A stretch of 24,797 bases of DNA, from the NCBI GenBank assembly GCA_024196135.1, contig JAMQCK010000399.1, positions 1 to 24,797 on the forward strand, in the 5' to 3' direction. The translations under genes and the position numbers were made by a program. The stretch's first letter is position 1. Each line of letters begins with the position of its first letter. The notes under the pieces were generated by a model, which saw only the letters and a list, made by a program, of their open reading frames with translations, did not search any database and was not told where the DNA came from. Positions 10,220 through 22,542 of the stretch are shown here, piece after piece. The stretch is from Pleurotus ostreatus/Saccharomyces cerevisiae fusant. Lineage: Eukaryota; Opisthokonta.

Positions 10220-13200
10220 ATGAGGTCTTTTGGCTGGGGGATCGACGCGTTCAGCGCGTCTGGCCTACCGTCAAGTCAGGCCTTCTTCGGGACGTCTAAA
10301 GCACCGTACAGTGTACTGGGAGAGTCTGAACTACTGTGCGTGTCTATTCATGGGAAGTAGAATAATCATTAACCATTACCTCGCACTAAGTACGGCCAGC
10401 ATACCAGGGGATGCTTGGTACGACACACGTACAGTGCCGGCCTATGTGGCTTTGGCCTCCGCACTCCTTCTCGCCTCGCATGTCGCGTACGCACGCATAA
10501 GGGGAACACCCTCCGAAAACAAGGAACAGACGGAAGCCATTACCACGACCACATCCTCGTTCAAACACCACGTCGCACGCGTCGGTGGCACGGCCACCTT
10601 CGCCTATAGATTCCTCCGGCTAGTATGCACCATCGCATTGCTCGTCCTCTCGGCGTCCTTCCCCGGCGACCGCTTGCTTGCCTACATTGCGCCGATCGTC
10701 ACGTACGCGTATGCCAGCGCTCTGGCTCTTGGCTCCCTCATCGGAAGCGCTTCTGTCAGGGGTCGCTTCGCACGGCATGCGACACTTGTCCTGCTCGCTA
10801 CCTGTGCTGTTTACGTTCACCGTGACATCTGGCCTCTGGCGACGTATACTCTCAAGCCGCTCGATGAAGCTGAAGGCCCAATTCTGTGGGTCAAACTCGC
10901 GCTCCTCTTCGTTGTGGGCCTTGGGGTACCTCTTTGCATGCCGAGGCTTGAGATCCCTGCGGGTGGCGAGGTGTGTAAACTCCATTGCTCGCGCACCCAT
11001 TGTTCTGACAGCACTCGTAGACCGTCAACCCGGAGCAGACTGCGTCTTGGTTGTCCATCGCGACCTTCGCTTTCATCGATGGTATCGTATGGAAGGCTCA
11101 GAAGCAGCGGCACCTTCGGCCTGCTGATATGCCTGTGCTGGCCGATTACGATCGTGCAGTGCCCCTCAAGGAGAAGGCTTTCAAGGTTGGTGCACTGTGA
11201 ACTGTCTTTCTGGACTTCTGTCGCTGATGGCATGCCAGCATATGGATCTCTTCGCAGGTGCAAAAAGGCGGCATATTATATGGAACTTGCTTCGTGTCTT
11301 CCGCAAGGAGTATTTCCTGATGGTCGTTCTCATGATCACCTATGGCTGCCTTACCTTCTCGGCACCTCTGGGTATCTACAACCTCCTTAGGTACGAGTGA
11401 GCCTACTCGCTGGTCCTCTTTTCTCACCCGCCCCTAGCTATTTCGAGACGGGAGGTGAAGGAGCCACAATTCGCCCATGGTTTTGGGTCATCTGGCTCTT
11501 CGTCGGGCCGTCGCTCATGACGGTTGCCTGGAATGGCTACCTGTACACCTCGACCCACAACCTCGCCCAGGCGCACACCATCATCGTGCAGCTGCTGTAC
11601 GAGCACGCCCTCCGCATTCGCATGAAGGCAGAGACGCCCACGAGCGCTCCTTCTCGTGCTTCCAGCCCACCCGCGCCGGACTCCCCAGAAGACGGCGCCG
11701 ACACGGCAAGCATCAGCTCGTCGGAGAACACTCAGACCAGCACCACGGTCGTTCAGAGCGCTGCGTCGACGAAGGACAAGAAGGCTAGCGAGGAGACGCA
11801 GTCCTCGTCTCAGCACCTCGTCGGCAAGATCAACAACCTTGTTACGACCGATCTGGCCAACGTGACGCTGGCGCGCGACTTCATCATTCTGTTCATCGTG
11901 CCCGTCCAGATCGCCATCACTATCACTTTCTTGTACAAGATCATCGGCTGGAGGTGCGTAAAGCTATTGGTTGTATGCTTTCTCAAGCTGACAGGTCTTC
12001 AGCGCTTTCATGTCGTTGGCCACCATCATCCTCATGTTGCCGTTCCCAACGTGGATCGCCAAGAAGATCCAGCAAACGCAGCAGGAGCGCCTCAAGCGCG
12101 CTGACGGCCGTGTGCAGCTGGTTTCGGAGACGATGACGGTCATTCGCATGGTCAAGCTGTTTGGCTGGGAGAAGCGGATGCTGGATAAGGTAGACCAGAA
12201 ACGCGAGCAAGGTAAGCACTTGGTTTTTTTCCATGATGATTCGCAGCCTTAACGACTTCGAAGAGATGACCTGGCTCTTCCGTCGTCGCATCCTCAACTT
12301 CTCTAACCGCATTTTCGCGTGAGTGAACCCTGCAAAGTTGTACAACTGGGCTTTGATGTCTTTCTATAGCATGATCTCGCCTCTGATCACTATGGGTGTG
12401 ACCTACATGACCTAGTAAGCTCGCTTTCTCTTTTCAGCAAGTAATCATCAACTGACGTCCTTGGTAGCGTATGTACGATGTAAAACTGCGGCAAGCTTTG
12501 GCTGACATTCTTGCAGACGATCTTCATGAAGAAGACCTTGAACGCCTCGATCGTGTTCAGTACCATGTCGGTCTTCGACCGCTTGCAGGAGTACCTATTC
12601 ATGGCTACCTTCGAGTTGACGGACGCTATCTCCGCCAAGGTCTCGGCCGATCGTATCAATGACTTCTTGCAAAACGTGCGCTCTCGCGCCTTCTTGCTCT
12701 CATACTTGCGACTGACCAATTGGCAGGCCGAGCTTCTTGACGAGTACGCACCGAAGCACCCGGAGGCGACCTTTTTCCAGCCTAGCGAAGATGACGACCG
12801 CAAGGACAAGATTGGTTTCAAGAACGCGACGTTCGCCTGGTCAGACGATACGGGCGGCTCCCTGACGCCGTCGAAGCGCAACTTCCTATTGAAGATCGAG
12901 GGCGAGGTCCTGTTCAAGAAGGGTGTTGTCAACTTGATTGTCGGTCCTACTGGTGCGGGAAAGACGAGTTTGCTCATGGCGCTTCTTGGTGAGTAGGTAT
13001 GTTGGCTTGTGATTAGTCTACTCACGTTTGACAGGCGAGATGCACTTCATACCATCGGTCCCGGATTCCTGGTACAACTTGCCTAGGGAGAATGGTGTGG
13101 CGTACGCAGCACAGGAATCTTGGGTTCTGAGCGACACCATCAAGGTAAGCTCGTTGCGATCGTGTATCTTAACGTTTGCTGACCGCAATTGCAGAACAAC

Positions 13201-16159
13201 ATCATCTTTGGCGCGCCGTGGGACGAGGAGCGGTACAAGAAGGTTCTGTACCAGTGCGCGCTTGAGCGCGATCTGCAGCTCTTTGATGCTGGTGACAACA
13301 CTGAAGTCGGCGAGAAAGGTAGATTTCTGGAATTTGGCCAACAGTGGTCAACGCTGACAGTATTCAACAGGTCTTACTCTGTCCGGTGGACAGAAGGCTC
13401 GTATCACTTTGGCCCGCGCAATCTACTCGTCTACTGAGGTCCTTCTTTTGGACGACATCCTCGCGGCGCTTGAGTGCGTGTTGCCATGTCAGAATTCATG
13501 CCTAAGCCGATGATTTGCCAGTGTCCATACGGCGAAGTGGATCGTGGACAAGTGCTTGGTCGGCGATCTTGTCAAGGGTCGTACGGTTATCCTTGTCGTG
13601 CGTTCATTCCTCATGAAGTACGAACGAGCCATGACACAATTTCTACAGACTCACAACGTTGCTCTCACCCGTCCTATCGCTGCCTACGCCGTGGCTCTGC
13701 ACACCGACGGCTGTGTCTCTTCTCACGGAACCACCCAAGAGGTCTTTGCGCACGAGCCAGAACTCGCCCAGGAAGAGAAAGAGGAACAAGCCGCCATCGA
13801 GAAGGCCGAGGAAATAATGGACGACTCCGCTACACCCGACGACCACGCTGCCCCGAAGAGTGACGGAAAGCTCATCGTCGCGGAAGAGATTGAGACCGGC
13901 CATCTGAGCTGGAGCGCGCTCAAGCTTTACCTTTCGGCAATGAGCGGCGACCACCCGTACATCTTCCTGTTCGCCTTCTTGGTCGGCATCCTCATGGTGC
14001 AGTCCCTGTTCGTGTCCATCACGTACTACCTTGGCTGGTGGGCGTCACAGTACGAGACGCACGACCCCGCAGAGGTTGACCCGCTCTAGTGAGTTCCGTA
14101 CGACCTAATACACTGTCTGCGATGCTAATGACCTCTTTTCTAGCTACCTGGGCTTCTATGCACTCATCGTCATTGTTTGCGTCCTCATGAACGTCGTGGT
14201 CGTTGTGTTCTTCACTATTGCAGCCCTTCGGGCATCGCGCAGGCTGCACTACAGGCTTATCGAGTCGATCTTGGGCAGCACCTTGAGATGGTTGGACGTG
14301 ACCCCGACAGCACGAGGTATGCAATTCCCAGTAGCCCGTCGACCAATGCTGACGACCGTACGCAGTAATCACCCGTTGCACGCAGGACATCCGTTCTAGT
14401 ACGTGTGCATTTCAAGCTCGGGTGCACTCATTCTGACATTGTTCACCTCGCAGTGGACGACACCGTCTCGCACATGTTCTACCTGTTCTCCGAGACCACC
14501 GTGACAATGATCGCGAAGCTCATCGCCGTCTGCCTGATGACTCCGATTTTCCTGCTCATGGGCGCGATCGTCTTCATGATGGGTGGCTTCCTCGGTCAGA
14601 TGTACATCAAGGCGCAGCTTTCAGTCAAGCGAGAGTCGTCGAATGCGAAGGCGCCTGTGCTTGGACAGTGCGTGCACTTCTTTGAATGTGGATACAGTCC
14701 TTGCTGACGAATACACAAAGTTTCAGCGCTACGATAGCTGGATTGAGTGCGTTCGCAATCATCTGGGTTAGATGCCAGTACTGACTTTCTACAGCGTCCA
14801 TCCGGGCCTACGGTGTCCAAGAGCGCTTCAAAAACGAGTCAATGAGCCGCCTCGACAACTACATGCGTCTTGCGCGCCCTCTGTACAACCTCAACCGCTG
14901 GGTGTCTGTGCGCATCGAAACTCTCGGCTCAATCCTCGCTGCCTCGCTCGGGGCCTTCTTGCTGTGGGAGAAGAGCGCACGCGGGTCATCGCAGACTGGC
15001 TTCGCTCTCAATATGGCGGTTGGGTTCAGCGAGCTCATCTTGTTCTGGGTGCGACTCGGCAACGAGCTGGAGATCGAAGGGAACAGCTTGGAGCGTATTG
15101 GTCACTACCTCAACATCGAGCAGGAGCCCAAGGCTACGGAAGACGGCAAGCCGCCTGCCTACTGGCCCGCTAGTGGTTCCTTGAAGGTCGAGAACCTCTG
15201 CGCTCGGTACTCAAAGGACGGTCCGCTGGTCCTGAAGAACATTAACTTCGAAGTCACCTCCGGCCAGCGCATCGGTGTCGTCGGTCGCACGGGATCGGGC
15301 AAGAGCTCCTTGACGCTGTCGTTGCTGCGTTGCATCCCGACGGAGGGCGCGGTCTACTACGACGGTCTGAATACGTCGAACGTCAACTTGGATGCGCTGC
15401 GCTCGAACATCACGATTATCCCGCAGATGGTGCGTGCGCGTTGCTTCTGAGTAAGAACACGCTTGCTCATTACATCCACAGCCCGAGCTCCTGAGCGGCA
15501 CGCTTCGCGAGAATCTGGATCCCTTCGACCAGTATGACGACGCGGTCTTGAACGACGCCCTACGTTCGGCGGGTCTGTTTGCACTGCAAAGTGACATGGA
15601 CGAGGGACGCATCACACTGGACAGCGCCATCGCGAGCGGTGGGAGTAACCTGTCCGTTGGCCAGCGTCAGATTTTGGCTCTCGCCCGTGCCATCGTCCGC
15701 GGAAGCAAGCTGCTGATCCTCGACGAGGGTAAGGTCCTTGCTCTTCGTGCAGCTGGTGATTGCTCATAGTCAACCTGCAGCAACGTCCGCGATCGACTAC
15801 AAGACGGATAACATCATCCAGGAGTCGTTGCGACAGAACTTGAAAAACGATGTGACGCTCATCACGATCGCTCATCGGCTGCAGACCATCATGGACGCAG
15901 ACAAGATTGTGAGTGAGCACCTGTCTAGCGGAACGCGTTGCTCATGCAGTCGTTTGCAGCTGGTCCTCGACGCTGGTCGCATTGTAAGTGGTCGGTACGA
16001 CATACATGGATCTGATGACTGACCATGTCTTCACAGGCTGAGTTCGACAGCCCCGCCGAGCTGCTTAAAAAGGAGGGTGGGCGATTGAAGGCGCTTGTGG
16101 ACGAGTCCGGGGATAGGGCTACCCTGTACGCGATGGCGGAGGGGAAGGCTCGGGTTTAG
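10220..16159 (+). CDS. ABCC/MRP-type full ABC transporter, upstream paralogue (25 exons)
   Basis: ATP-driven exporter of 1571 aa, probably vacuolar or plasma-membrane, substrate unknown. There are 25 exons: 10220-10335, 10391-10970, 11021-11185, 11239-11390, 11438-11953, 12003-12211, 12264-12318, 12370-12414, 12468 (one base), 12517-12675, 12727-12988, 13035-13144, 13195-13318, 13371-13473, 13522-13597, 13649-14088, 14144-14316, 14366-14398, 14454-14667, 14721-14746, 14795-15429, 15482-15728, 15781-15908, 15960-15983 and 16037-16159. The layout is a TMD0-like helical region (about 55-230), then TMD1 with a Ser/Thr/Glu-rich insert (about 402-468), NBD1, an acidic linker, TMD2 and NBD2. NBD1 has GPTGAGKT (739-746), LSGGQ (835-839) and VLLLDD (855-860). 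NBD2 has GRTGSGKS (1350-1357), LSVGQ (1455-1459), LLILDEA (1475-1481) and His1512. The TMD1 insert recalls the Ybt1/Vmr1 group. The start was chosen because exon 1 ends in the same phase as in the downstream paralogue. Confidence 0.9.
12468..12468 (+). other. Predicted one-nucleotide microexon (C) of the upstream ABC gene
   Basis: Exon 8 ends ...ATG ACC TA at 12414. Intron 12415-12467 (53 nt) has GTAAGC, CAACTGACG and TTGGTAG. The base C at 12468 follows, then intron 12469-12516 (48 nt) with GTATGT, GGCTGAC and TTGCAG. The next exon starts ACG ATC TTC. TA+C gives Tyr, so the protein reads [16 protein letters not shown]. The paralogue, uninterrupted here, reads TYSCYTLFMGKELNAS. Without the C the junction reads TAA. 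With it, the whole 4716-nt CDS is a multiple of three. Confidence 0.65.
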
Positions 16160-16225
16160 ACTTGGACTATATATTGCTTGATCTCATAGATGATACGGAC
16201 TCGTATAGGGCTGAGTGCTGCTTTC

Positions 16226-16231
16226 AATAAA
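16226..16231 (+). terminator. AATAAA poly(A) signal of the upstream ABC gene
   Basis: A canonical AATAAA lies 66 nt after the TAG stop, on the coding strand. Confidence 0.6.
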
Positions 16232-16520
16232 CACTGATTTGGGAAAGGAAACAATGTCAATACGTGGTGGCGTGGGAACCGCGGCCCGCTATCCTGCAGC
16301 GTGCCAGCTTCGCGTCTTGTCTTCTTCGTCCTCGTCGTCGATCACAGCGCTGACACTCCTTCCAACACGGAGTCGTCGACGAGCCATGTTTCATGGCCGA
16401 GAGCAGCGCCGCCTTACCCAGTCGAGTCTGATGCAACACGACGACCATCACATCAAAGACCTCTTACCTCCGGAAATCATGAAGTTCCCCGCGCGGCCAG
16501 TAGGCAATAAGCACAGATGC

Positions 16521-16526
16521 TATATA
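16521..16526 (+). promoter_or_regulatory. TATA-like box of the downstream ABC gene
   Basis: TATATA lies 65 bp before the ATG at 16591, a plausible distance for a short 5' UTR. Motif match only. Confidence 0.35.
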
Positions 16527-16590
16527 GCAATCCGTTGCGGAGGATGAAGGTTTCCGCTAGTCCCCCCAAAGCCTTGTCCACTCCGCCACG

Positions 16591-19500
16591 ATGGAGGGTC
16601 GACTTGCGCAGACCCATTTTGATGTGCCATGGGCAGACCAGGCTGCCTTCAGTAGTCTGCTAGATGTGGCCTGGTTTACGACGCCTGAGAGCTTGTGCGT
16701 TCATACTTCCTCTGCCTTGAATAGCATACTCACCTTTCGGTAGCTCCATCACAAGCGCCGGCGACGATGTCTGGCGTGATTCCAGAGTCGTTCCTTCGTA
16801 TCTTGCTGCCGGGTCGGCTGCATTGCTTGCCCTCCACTCCGCGATCCATTACTGGCGCTCAAGACGCACTCTTAGCGCTGATCATGCGGAAGAGACACCG
16901 TCCGGCTTCGCCCCACGTCTGAAGCACTTTGTCGCTCGACGCGGTGGTTGCACAATCTTCTCCTACAACATCATTCGCTTCCTTGGTGCCATCGCCCTGA
17001 TGGCACTGTTCATCGCCTCGCCCCTTCCCGACAAGCGCGTGCAGCTTGCGTCAATCCTAACAACTGCGTACATCGCCTTCTTGACTTGTTTGAACACATT
17101 TACGACTGGATGGACGAGCAAGATCGCTTCCCGTCACGCGACTGTACTGCTTTTGATCTTCTCTGGCGTATACTTCTACCGTGATCTCTTCCCTCTGGCC
17201 ACCTATACGCTATCACCTCGAGATGAGGCGGAGGGCGAATTCCTATGGGGTAAGATCGCTCTCATGTTCTTGACGGGGATCGCGGTGCCGGTGTGCATCC
17301 CGCGGATATACACTTCGGTGGACCCGGAGGTAAGGTCTTCGGTTAGTCGTCGAAACTCTGTCTTATGTCTGTCCAGCACCCTCAGTCGGAGACGGCCCCA
17401 GAGCAGACGGCATCGATCCTCTCCCTGGCCACCTTCTCGTACATGGATTGTGTGCTGTGGAAAGCGCAGAAGGTCGCGCATATGACGAAGGAGGACCTGC
17501 CTCCCAACGCCGACTTCGACTACGCCGCCAACCTGAAGAAGAGGGCGTTCCCTGTATGTTTCCAGTCACCCTCCTTGCGCGCCCTCTGACCGATCTCCTC
17601 TAGCATCTCGACAAGTTCTCTGGCGCGAAGGACCGTCACATCATCTGGAACCTGCTCCGCGTCTTCCGCGTCGAGCTCGCCACCATGACCGCCAGCATGC
17701 TCTTCTACGGCGTCATGACATTCGCTGCCCCCCTCGGTATCTTCAACCTGCTCAGCTACTTCGAGACGCACGGCGAGGGTGCGACTATGCGCCCCTGGTT
17801 CTGGATCATGTGGCTCTTCATCGGCCCCTCCCTGATGTCGCTCGCGCTCAACACCTTCCTCTACATCTCGACGCACAACTTCGCGCAGGCGGACAGCATG
17901 ATTACGCAGCTGCTCTACGAGCACGCGTTGCGTATCCGCATGAAGGCCGACTCTGCTGGATCGTCGATGCCATCGGAGGCGCCGAAGAAGGCTCCCTCCG
18001 CCGCCTCAAGCGAGGCTGGTGAGGACGAGGAGACTGTCGGAGACGCGTCGTCGATTGAGACGCGCACGGTTGCTGCCAACGAGGAGCCCGCGAAGACCCA
18101 GAAGGAGGACAACGGCCAGCACATCGTTGGCATGATCAACAACTTGGTCACCACCGACTTGGCGAACGTGACAGCGGCTCGCGACTTCGTGTTGCTGTTC
18201 ATCGTCCCTTTCCAGATCACCATCACCATTGCTTTCCTCTATGTGATCATAGGCTGGGCGTAAGCGATCATCTCCTTTGTCCATGTGCAATAGCTGACAT
18301 TGTACACAGTGCCTTCGTGTCGTTCGTGACTATCCTCGCCATGATGGTCGTGCCCGGATGGATCGCCAAGCAAATTCAGGTTGTCCAGACTGAGCGCTTG
18401 AAGAAGGCAGACGCGCGCATTCAGCTTGTCTCTGAGACGATGAACGTCATCCGCATGATCAAGCTTTTTGGCTGGGAGAAGACGACGTTGGGCAAGATCG
18501 ACGACCGCCGCGAGGAGGGTGAGTCCATCCATGCTTAATGGCTGCCACTTGCTCACATCGCCCTCAGAGCTCACCTGGCTCTGGCGCCGCCGGCTCTTGA
18601 ACTTCGGAAGCCGCATGTTCTCCTTCACCTCACCGTTGATCACCATGGGCACGACGTATAGCTGCTACACCCTTTTCATGGGCAAGGAGCTCAACGCCTC
18701 TGTCGTTTTCTCGACGATGGCTCTCCTCGACCGTCTGCAGGAGTACCTGTACATGACCAGCTTGGAGCTTACCGCCGCTATGTCTGCCAAGGTCTCCGCC
18801 GACCGCATCAACGACTTCCTCAAGAACACCGAGCTGCTCGATGAGTACTGCGCGGAGTCAAAGGATGCGGCGACACTGCCTCTGGCCGTGGTTGAGGAGA
18901 TGGAGCGCGCGGATAAGATCGGCTTCCGGAACGCCAAGTTCTCGTGGTCGTCGGGCGACGCGCATCGCGGTACGAGCTCGCCGGCCAAGAGTGGCTTCAC
19001 GCTCTCCGTCGACGGCGAGGTCACGTTCAAGACTGGACAGGTCAATCTCGTCGTCGGTCCCACCGGCTCTGGCAAGACTAGCCTGCTCATGGCGCTCCTT
19101 GGCGAAATGCACTTCGTCCCTACTGTCCCCGACTCCTGGTTCAGTCTCCCACGCGAGGACGGTGTCGCGTACGCCGCGCAGGAGGCCTGGGTGCTCAACG
19201 ACACGATCAAGAACAACGTCATCTTTGGCTATGCCTACGACGAGGACCGCTACAGGCGAGTCATCGAGGCTTGCGGTTTGGCTCGCGACCTCGAGCTCTT
19301 CGGCGCCGGTGACCAGACGGAGGTCGGCGAGAAGGGCTTGACGCTCTCTGGCGGTCAGAAGGCGCGCATCACGCTCGCCCGCGCGATCTACTCCCCGGCC
19401 AAGATCCTGCTTCTGGACGACATCCTCGCGGCGCTCGACGTGCACACGGCGAAGTGGATCGTGGAGAAGTGCCTTCGTAGCGAGTTGGTGAAGGGACGGA

Positions 19501-21725
19501 CGGTCATTTTGGTCACGCACAACATCGCTATGACGCGTTCGGTCGCGTCGTATGTGGTCTGCTTGCACGTCGACGGTTCGGTCTCTTCGCATGGCGCACC
19601 CTCCGATGTCTTCGCGCACGAGCCGGAACTCATCAAGGAAGAGCTGGAGAAGGAGCACGAGAAGGAGGTTGAGGAAGAGAAGGCTGAGGCCGCTCCTACA
19701 CCCGCTGCTGCCGCGCCTGCTCAGGAGGCGGGCCCTGCGGAGCCTGTGTCCGACGGCAAGCTCATCTTGGCGGAAGAGGTTGAGGTAAGCAGTGAATGTC
19801 TTGCGCTCTTCCACTCTCGCTGACTCGCAATTAGACTGGTCACATCAGCTGGGGCGCCTTCAAGCTCTACCTCGCGGGCATGAGCAACGAGCACCCATAC
19901 ATCTTCTTCCTGTTCTTCCTCCTCGGCATGGGCATGGTACAGACCACCGTTGTCTCGATCACCTGGTTCCTTGGCCACTGGGCGTCCCAGTACGATACGC
20001 ACGACCCCTCCGAAGTGAAGCCTCTGTACTATCTCGGCCTCTACGGACTCATCGTCGTCGCTGCCGTCGTCATGAACTGCATCGTGTACATCTGCTACAC
20101 TCTCGCCGCCCTCAAGGCCTCTCGCGCCATCCACACCAAGCTCCTCGAGAGCATCCTGGGCAGCACCCTCCGCTGGCTCGACATCACGCCGACCTCCCGC
20201 GTCATCGCGCGCTGCACGCAGGACATCCGCTCCATCGACGACGGTGTGCAGAACCAGCTCTACCTCTTCTGCGAGAGCACGGTCACCATGATCGCCAAGC
20301 TCATCGCCGTCGTGGTCATGACGCCCATCTTCCTGCTCACCGGTGCCATCGTCTTCATGATTGGCGGGTTCTGCGGCCAGGTGTACATCAAGGCGCAACT
20401 GTCGGTCAAGCGCGAGCTGTCGAATGCGCGCGCGCCGGTTCTTGCGCATTTCGGGACGACGATCTCGGGCTTGCCGTCGATCCGTGCGTACGGTGTCGAG
20501 GAGCGCTTCAAGGCGGAGTCGATGCACCGCCTCGACGGGTACATCCGCCCTGTGCGCAACATGTACAACCTGAATCGCTGGATCTCGGTGCGCGTGCAGA
20601 ACCTGGGCGCGATGCTCACGGCCTCGCTTGCGGCCTACCTGGTCTACGTTCAGGGTGCTCGCAGCTCGTCTTCTACCGGTTTCTCTCTCAACATGGCCGT
20701 CGGCCTGAGCGAACTCATCCTCAACTGGGTGCGCATTGCGAACGAGCTTGAGGTCGAGAGTGAGTGCGGTGATTTCCCATGGCTATCGGGTGATCTGACA
20801 ACATTTTGCAGGCAACAGTCTTGAGCGTATTCGTGGTTACCTCGACGTCGAGCAGGAGCCCAAGCCCACCCAGCAGGGCAAGCCTCCCGCGTACTGGCCG
20901 TCCAGCGGTGAACTGCGCGTCGAGAAGCTCTGCGCCAAGTACTCGGTCGATGGCCCGAAGGTGCTGAAGGACCTCAGCTTCGACATCAAGTCTGGCCAGC
21001 GCGTCGGTGTCGTCGGACGTACCGGCTCGGGCAAGAGCTCGCTCACCTTGTCGCTCCTTCGCTGCATCCCCACCGAGGGCAAGATTTACTATGACGGTCT
21101 CGAGACGCACGCCGTCAATCTCGACTCGCTGCGCTCGAACATCACGATCATCCCCCAGGTGCCCGAGTTGCTCGCCGGTTCATTGCGCGAGAACCTCGAC
21201 CCTGCTGGCGAGCATGACGATGCAGCGCTGAACGACGCGTTGCGCTCCGCGGGTCTCTTTGCATTGCAGAGCAACATGGACGAAGGTCGTATCACGCTGG
21301 ACAGCACCATCACGAGCGGTGGCAGCAACTTGTCCGTCGGTCAGAGGCAGATCCTCGCTCTTGCTCGTGCCCTCGTCCGCGGGAGCAAGGTGCTCATCTT
21401 GGATGAGGCGACGTCGGCGATCGACTACCAGACGGACAACATCATTCAGGAGTCGCTCCGGAAGAACCTGCCCGCCGACGTGACGCTGATCACCGTCGCG
21501 CATCGGTTGCAGACGATCATGGACTCGGACAAAATTGTGAGTCTCTCAGCTCAACTTCAGTGCCACAACATGCTAACGATCATTCAGATGGTGCTTGATG
21601 CTGGCCGATTGGTCGAGTTTGCGAGCCCGCGGGAGTTGTTAGGGAAGCGTGGTGGCATCTTGAAGTCGCTTGTGGACGAGTCTGGGGACAAGGAAAAGTT
21701 ATATGCGATGGCTGGAGCAGCTTGA
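16591..21725 (+). CDS. ABCC/MRP-type full ABC transporter, downstream paralogue (9 exons)
   Basis: ATP-driven exporter of 1578 aa, a tandem paralogue of the gene at 10220. The exons are 16591-16694, 16744-17329, 17377-17553, 17604-18259, 18310-18518, 18568-19784, 19835-20759, 20812-21536 and 21588-21725. The layout is TMD0-like helices, TMD1 with an acidic Ser-rich insert (about 403-461), NBD1, an acidic Glu/Ala/Pro linker (about 932-983), TMD2 and NBD2. NBD1 has GPTGSGKT (741-748), LSGGQ (837-841) and ILLLDD (857-862), with Asp in place of the catalytic Glu. NBD2 has GRTGSGKS (1360-1367), LSVGQ (1465-1469), VLILDEA (1485-1491) and His1522. This unequal pair of ATP sites is known for ABCC proteins. 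Six of the eight introns match the paralogue in position and phase. Those at 19785 and 20760 are its own. Substrate and membrane cannot be told from sequence. Confidence 0.95.
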
Positions 21726-22542
21726 GGTGGCATGGCTTTGAAGTGTGGAGAGTCGTTCGTTGATACATGTAATATACCTGCACCTACTTATTTTATTTAC
21801 TTGCCGCATCCATATTATACTAGGCATTGCTGCCAATGACAGCTTCTTGCGCAAACAGCCATATAGTCTTTCAGTGTGCAGTGGTCGTAGCTAACCTCAG
21901 ACGTCCATCGACGAGTCGGCTGAGATTGCCACAATGTCATGGGCGCCTGGTGGGAAGCTTCCAAAAGGAGAAACCTGCTATCACCGGAAGCAACGCGGAA
22001 GCATCCTGTTGATCGCCGCTTGATTTCGATAACCTATGTCGTCTGCTCATCCCTGCTGCTGCTCCCGCCGTCTACAGCACCCTCATCGATTTGCAACTAA
22101 TCTCAGCGACATGCCGAACGCCCTACGCGATGCTGTTGAAGAACCGCCTCTCCGCACGCAATACCTGCCATGACCCGCCGTTGCTAACACAAAACACAGC
22201 CTGCCTCATGGCAACCAGCACCCCGAGCGCTGTTCAAAGCGGGTGACATAGTCCTCGATAAGTGCCCCACTTCTCGCTACTGAATTGACAATGTGCTCAG
22301 GATCAGCACGAGGCGTCGTCGAAGCCTGCAAGAAGCAGTACCTTTGTGACCCTTCTGGACCACAATGCCACGCCCTTCTTGACATACGCAGGCTTTGACC
22401 TGGGGTGGGGGCAGGTATAATACGGCGGCGCTTTGTACGGGGAGACCTCCCTATACTTCCCAACCAAAGTTGAGAAAGACATCGAGTTTATCGCTTCTAG
22501 AAAGCCAAGCGTCAATTCACCCTCCAATTCACACATCCCCAG
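21726..22542. other. Intergenic region after the ABC pair
   Basis: I see no convincing gene. Minus-strand open frames (22206-22463 and 22303-22689) lack motifs and run into the next gene. A TATAAT-like sequence at 22416-22421 lies about 120 bp before the next start and may belong to its promoter. Confidence 0.45.

Larger units (their letters stand above)
16160..16590. other. Spacer between the tandem ABC genes
   Basis: The left part is the 3' flank of the upstream gene, with a poly(A) signal at 16226. The right part must hold the downstream gene's promoter, including TATATA at 16521. Open frames here (for example 16215-16547) show no coding features. Confidence 0.6.

Noticed and set aside
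10230..10390. Start of the upstream ABC gene inside the unspliced open frame before 10390
   Set aside because: The ATG at 10220 plus an intron 10336-10390 gives the same intron position and phase as the paralogue's first intron.
18858..20527. Long minus-strand open frames (318 and 268 codons) and a 319-codon plus-strand frame at 19792-20751
   Set aside because: They overlap the downstream ABC transporter, whose frame has unmistakable ABC motifs. The others are GC-bias shadows.
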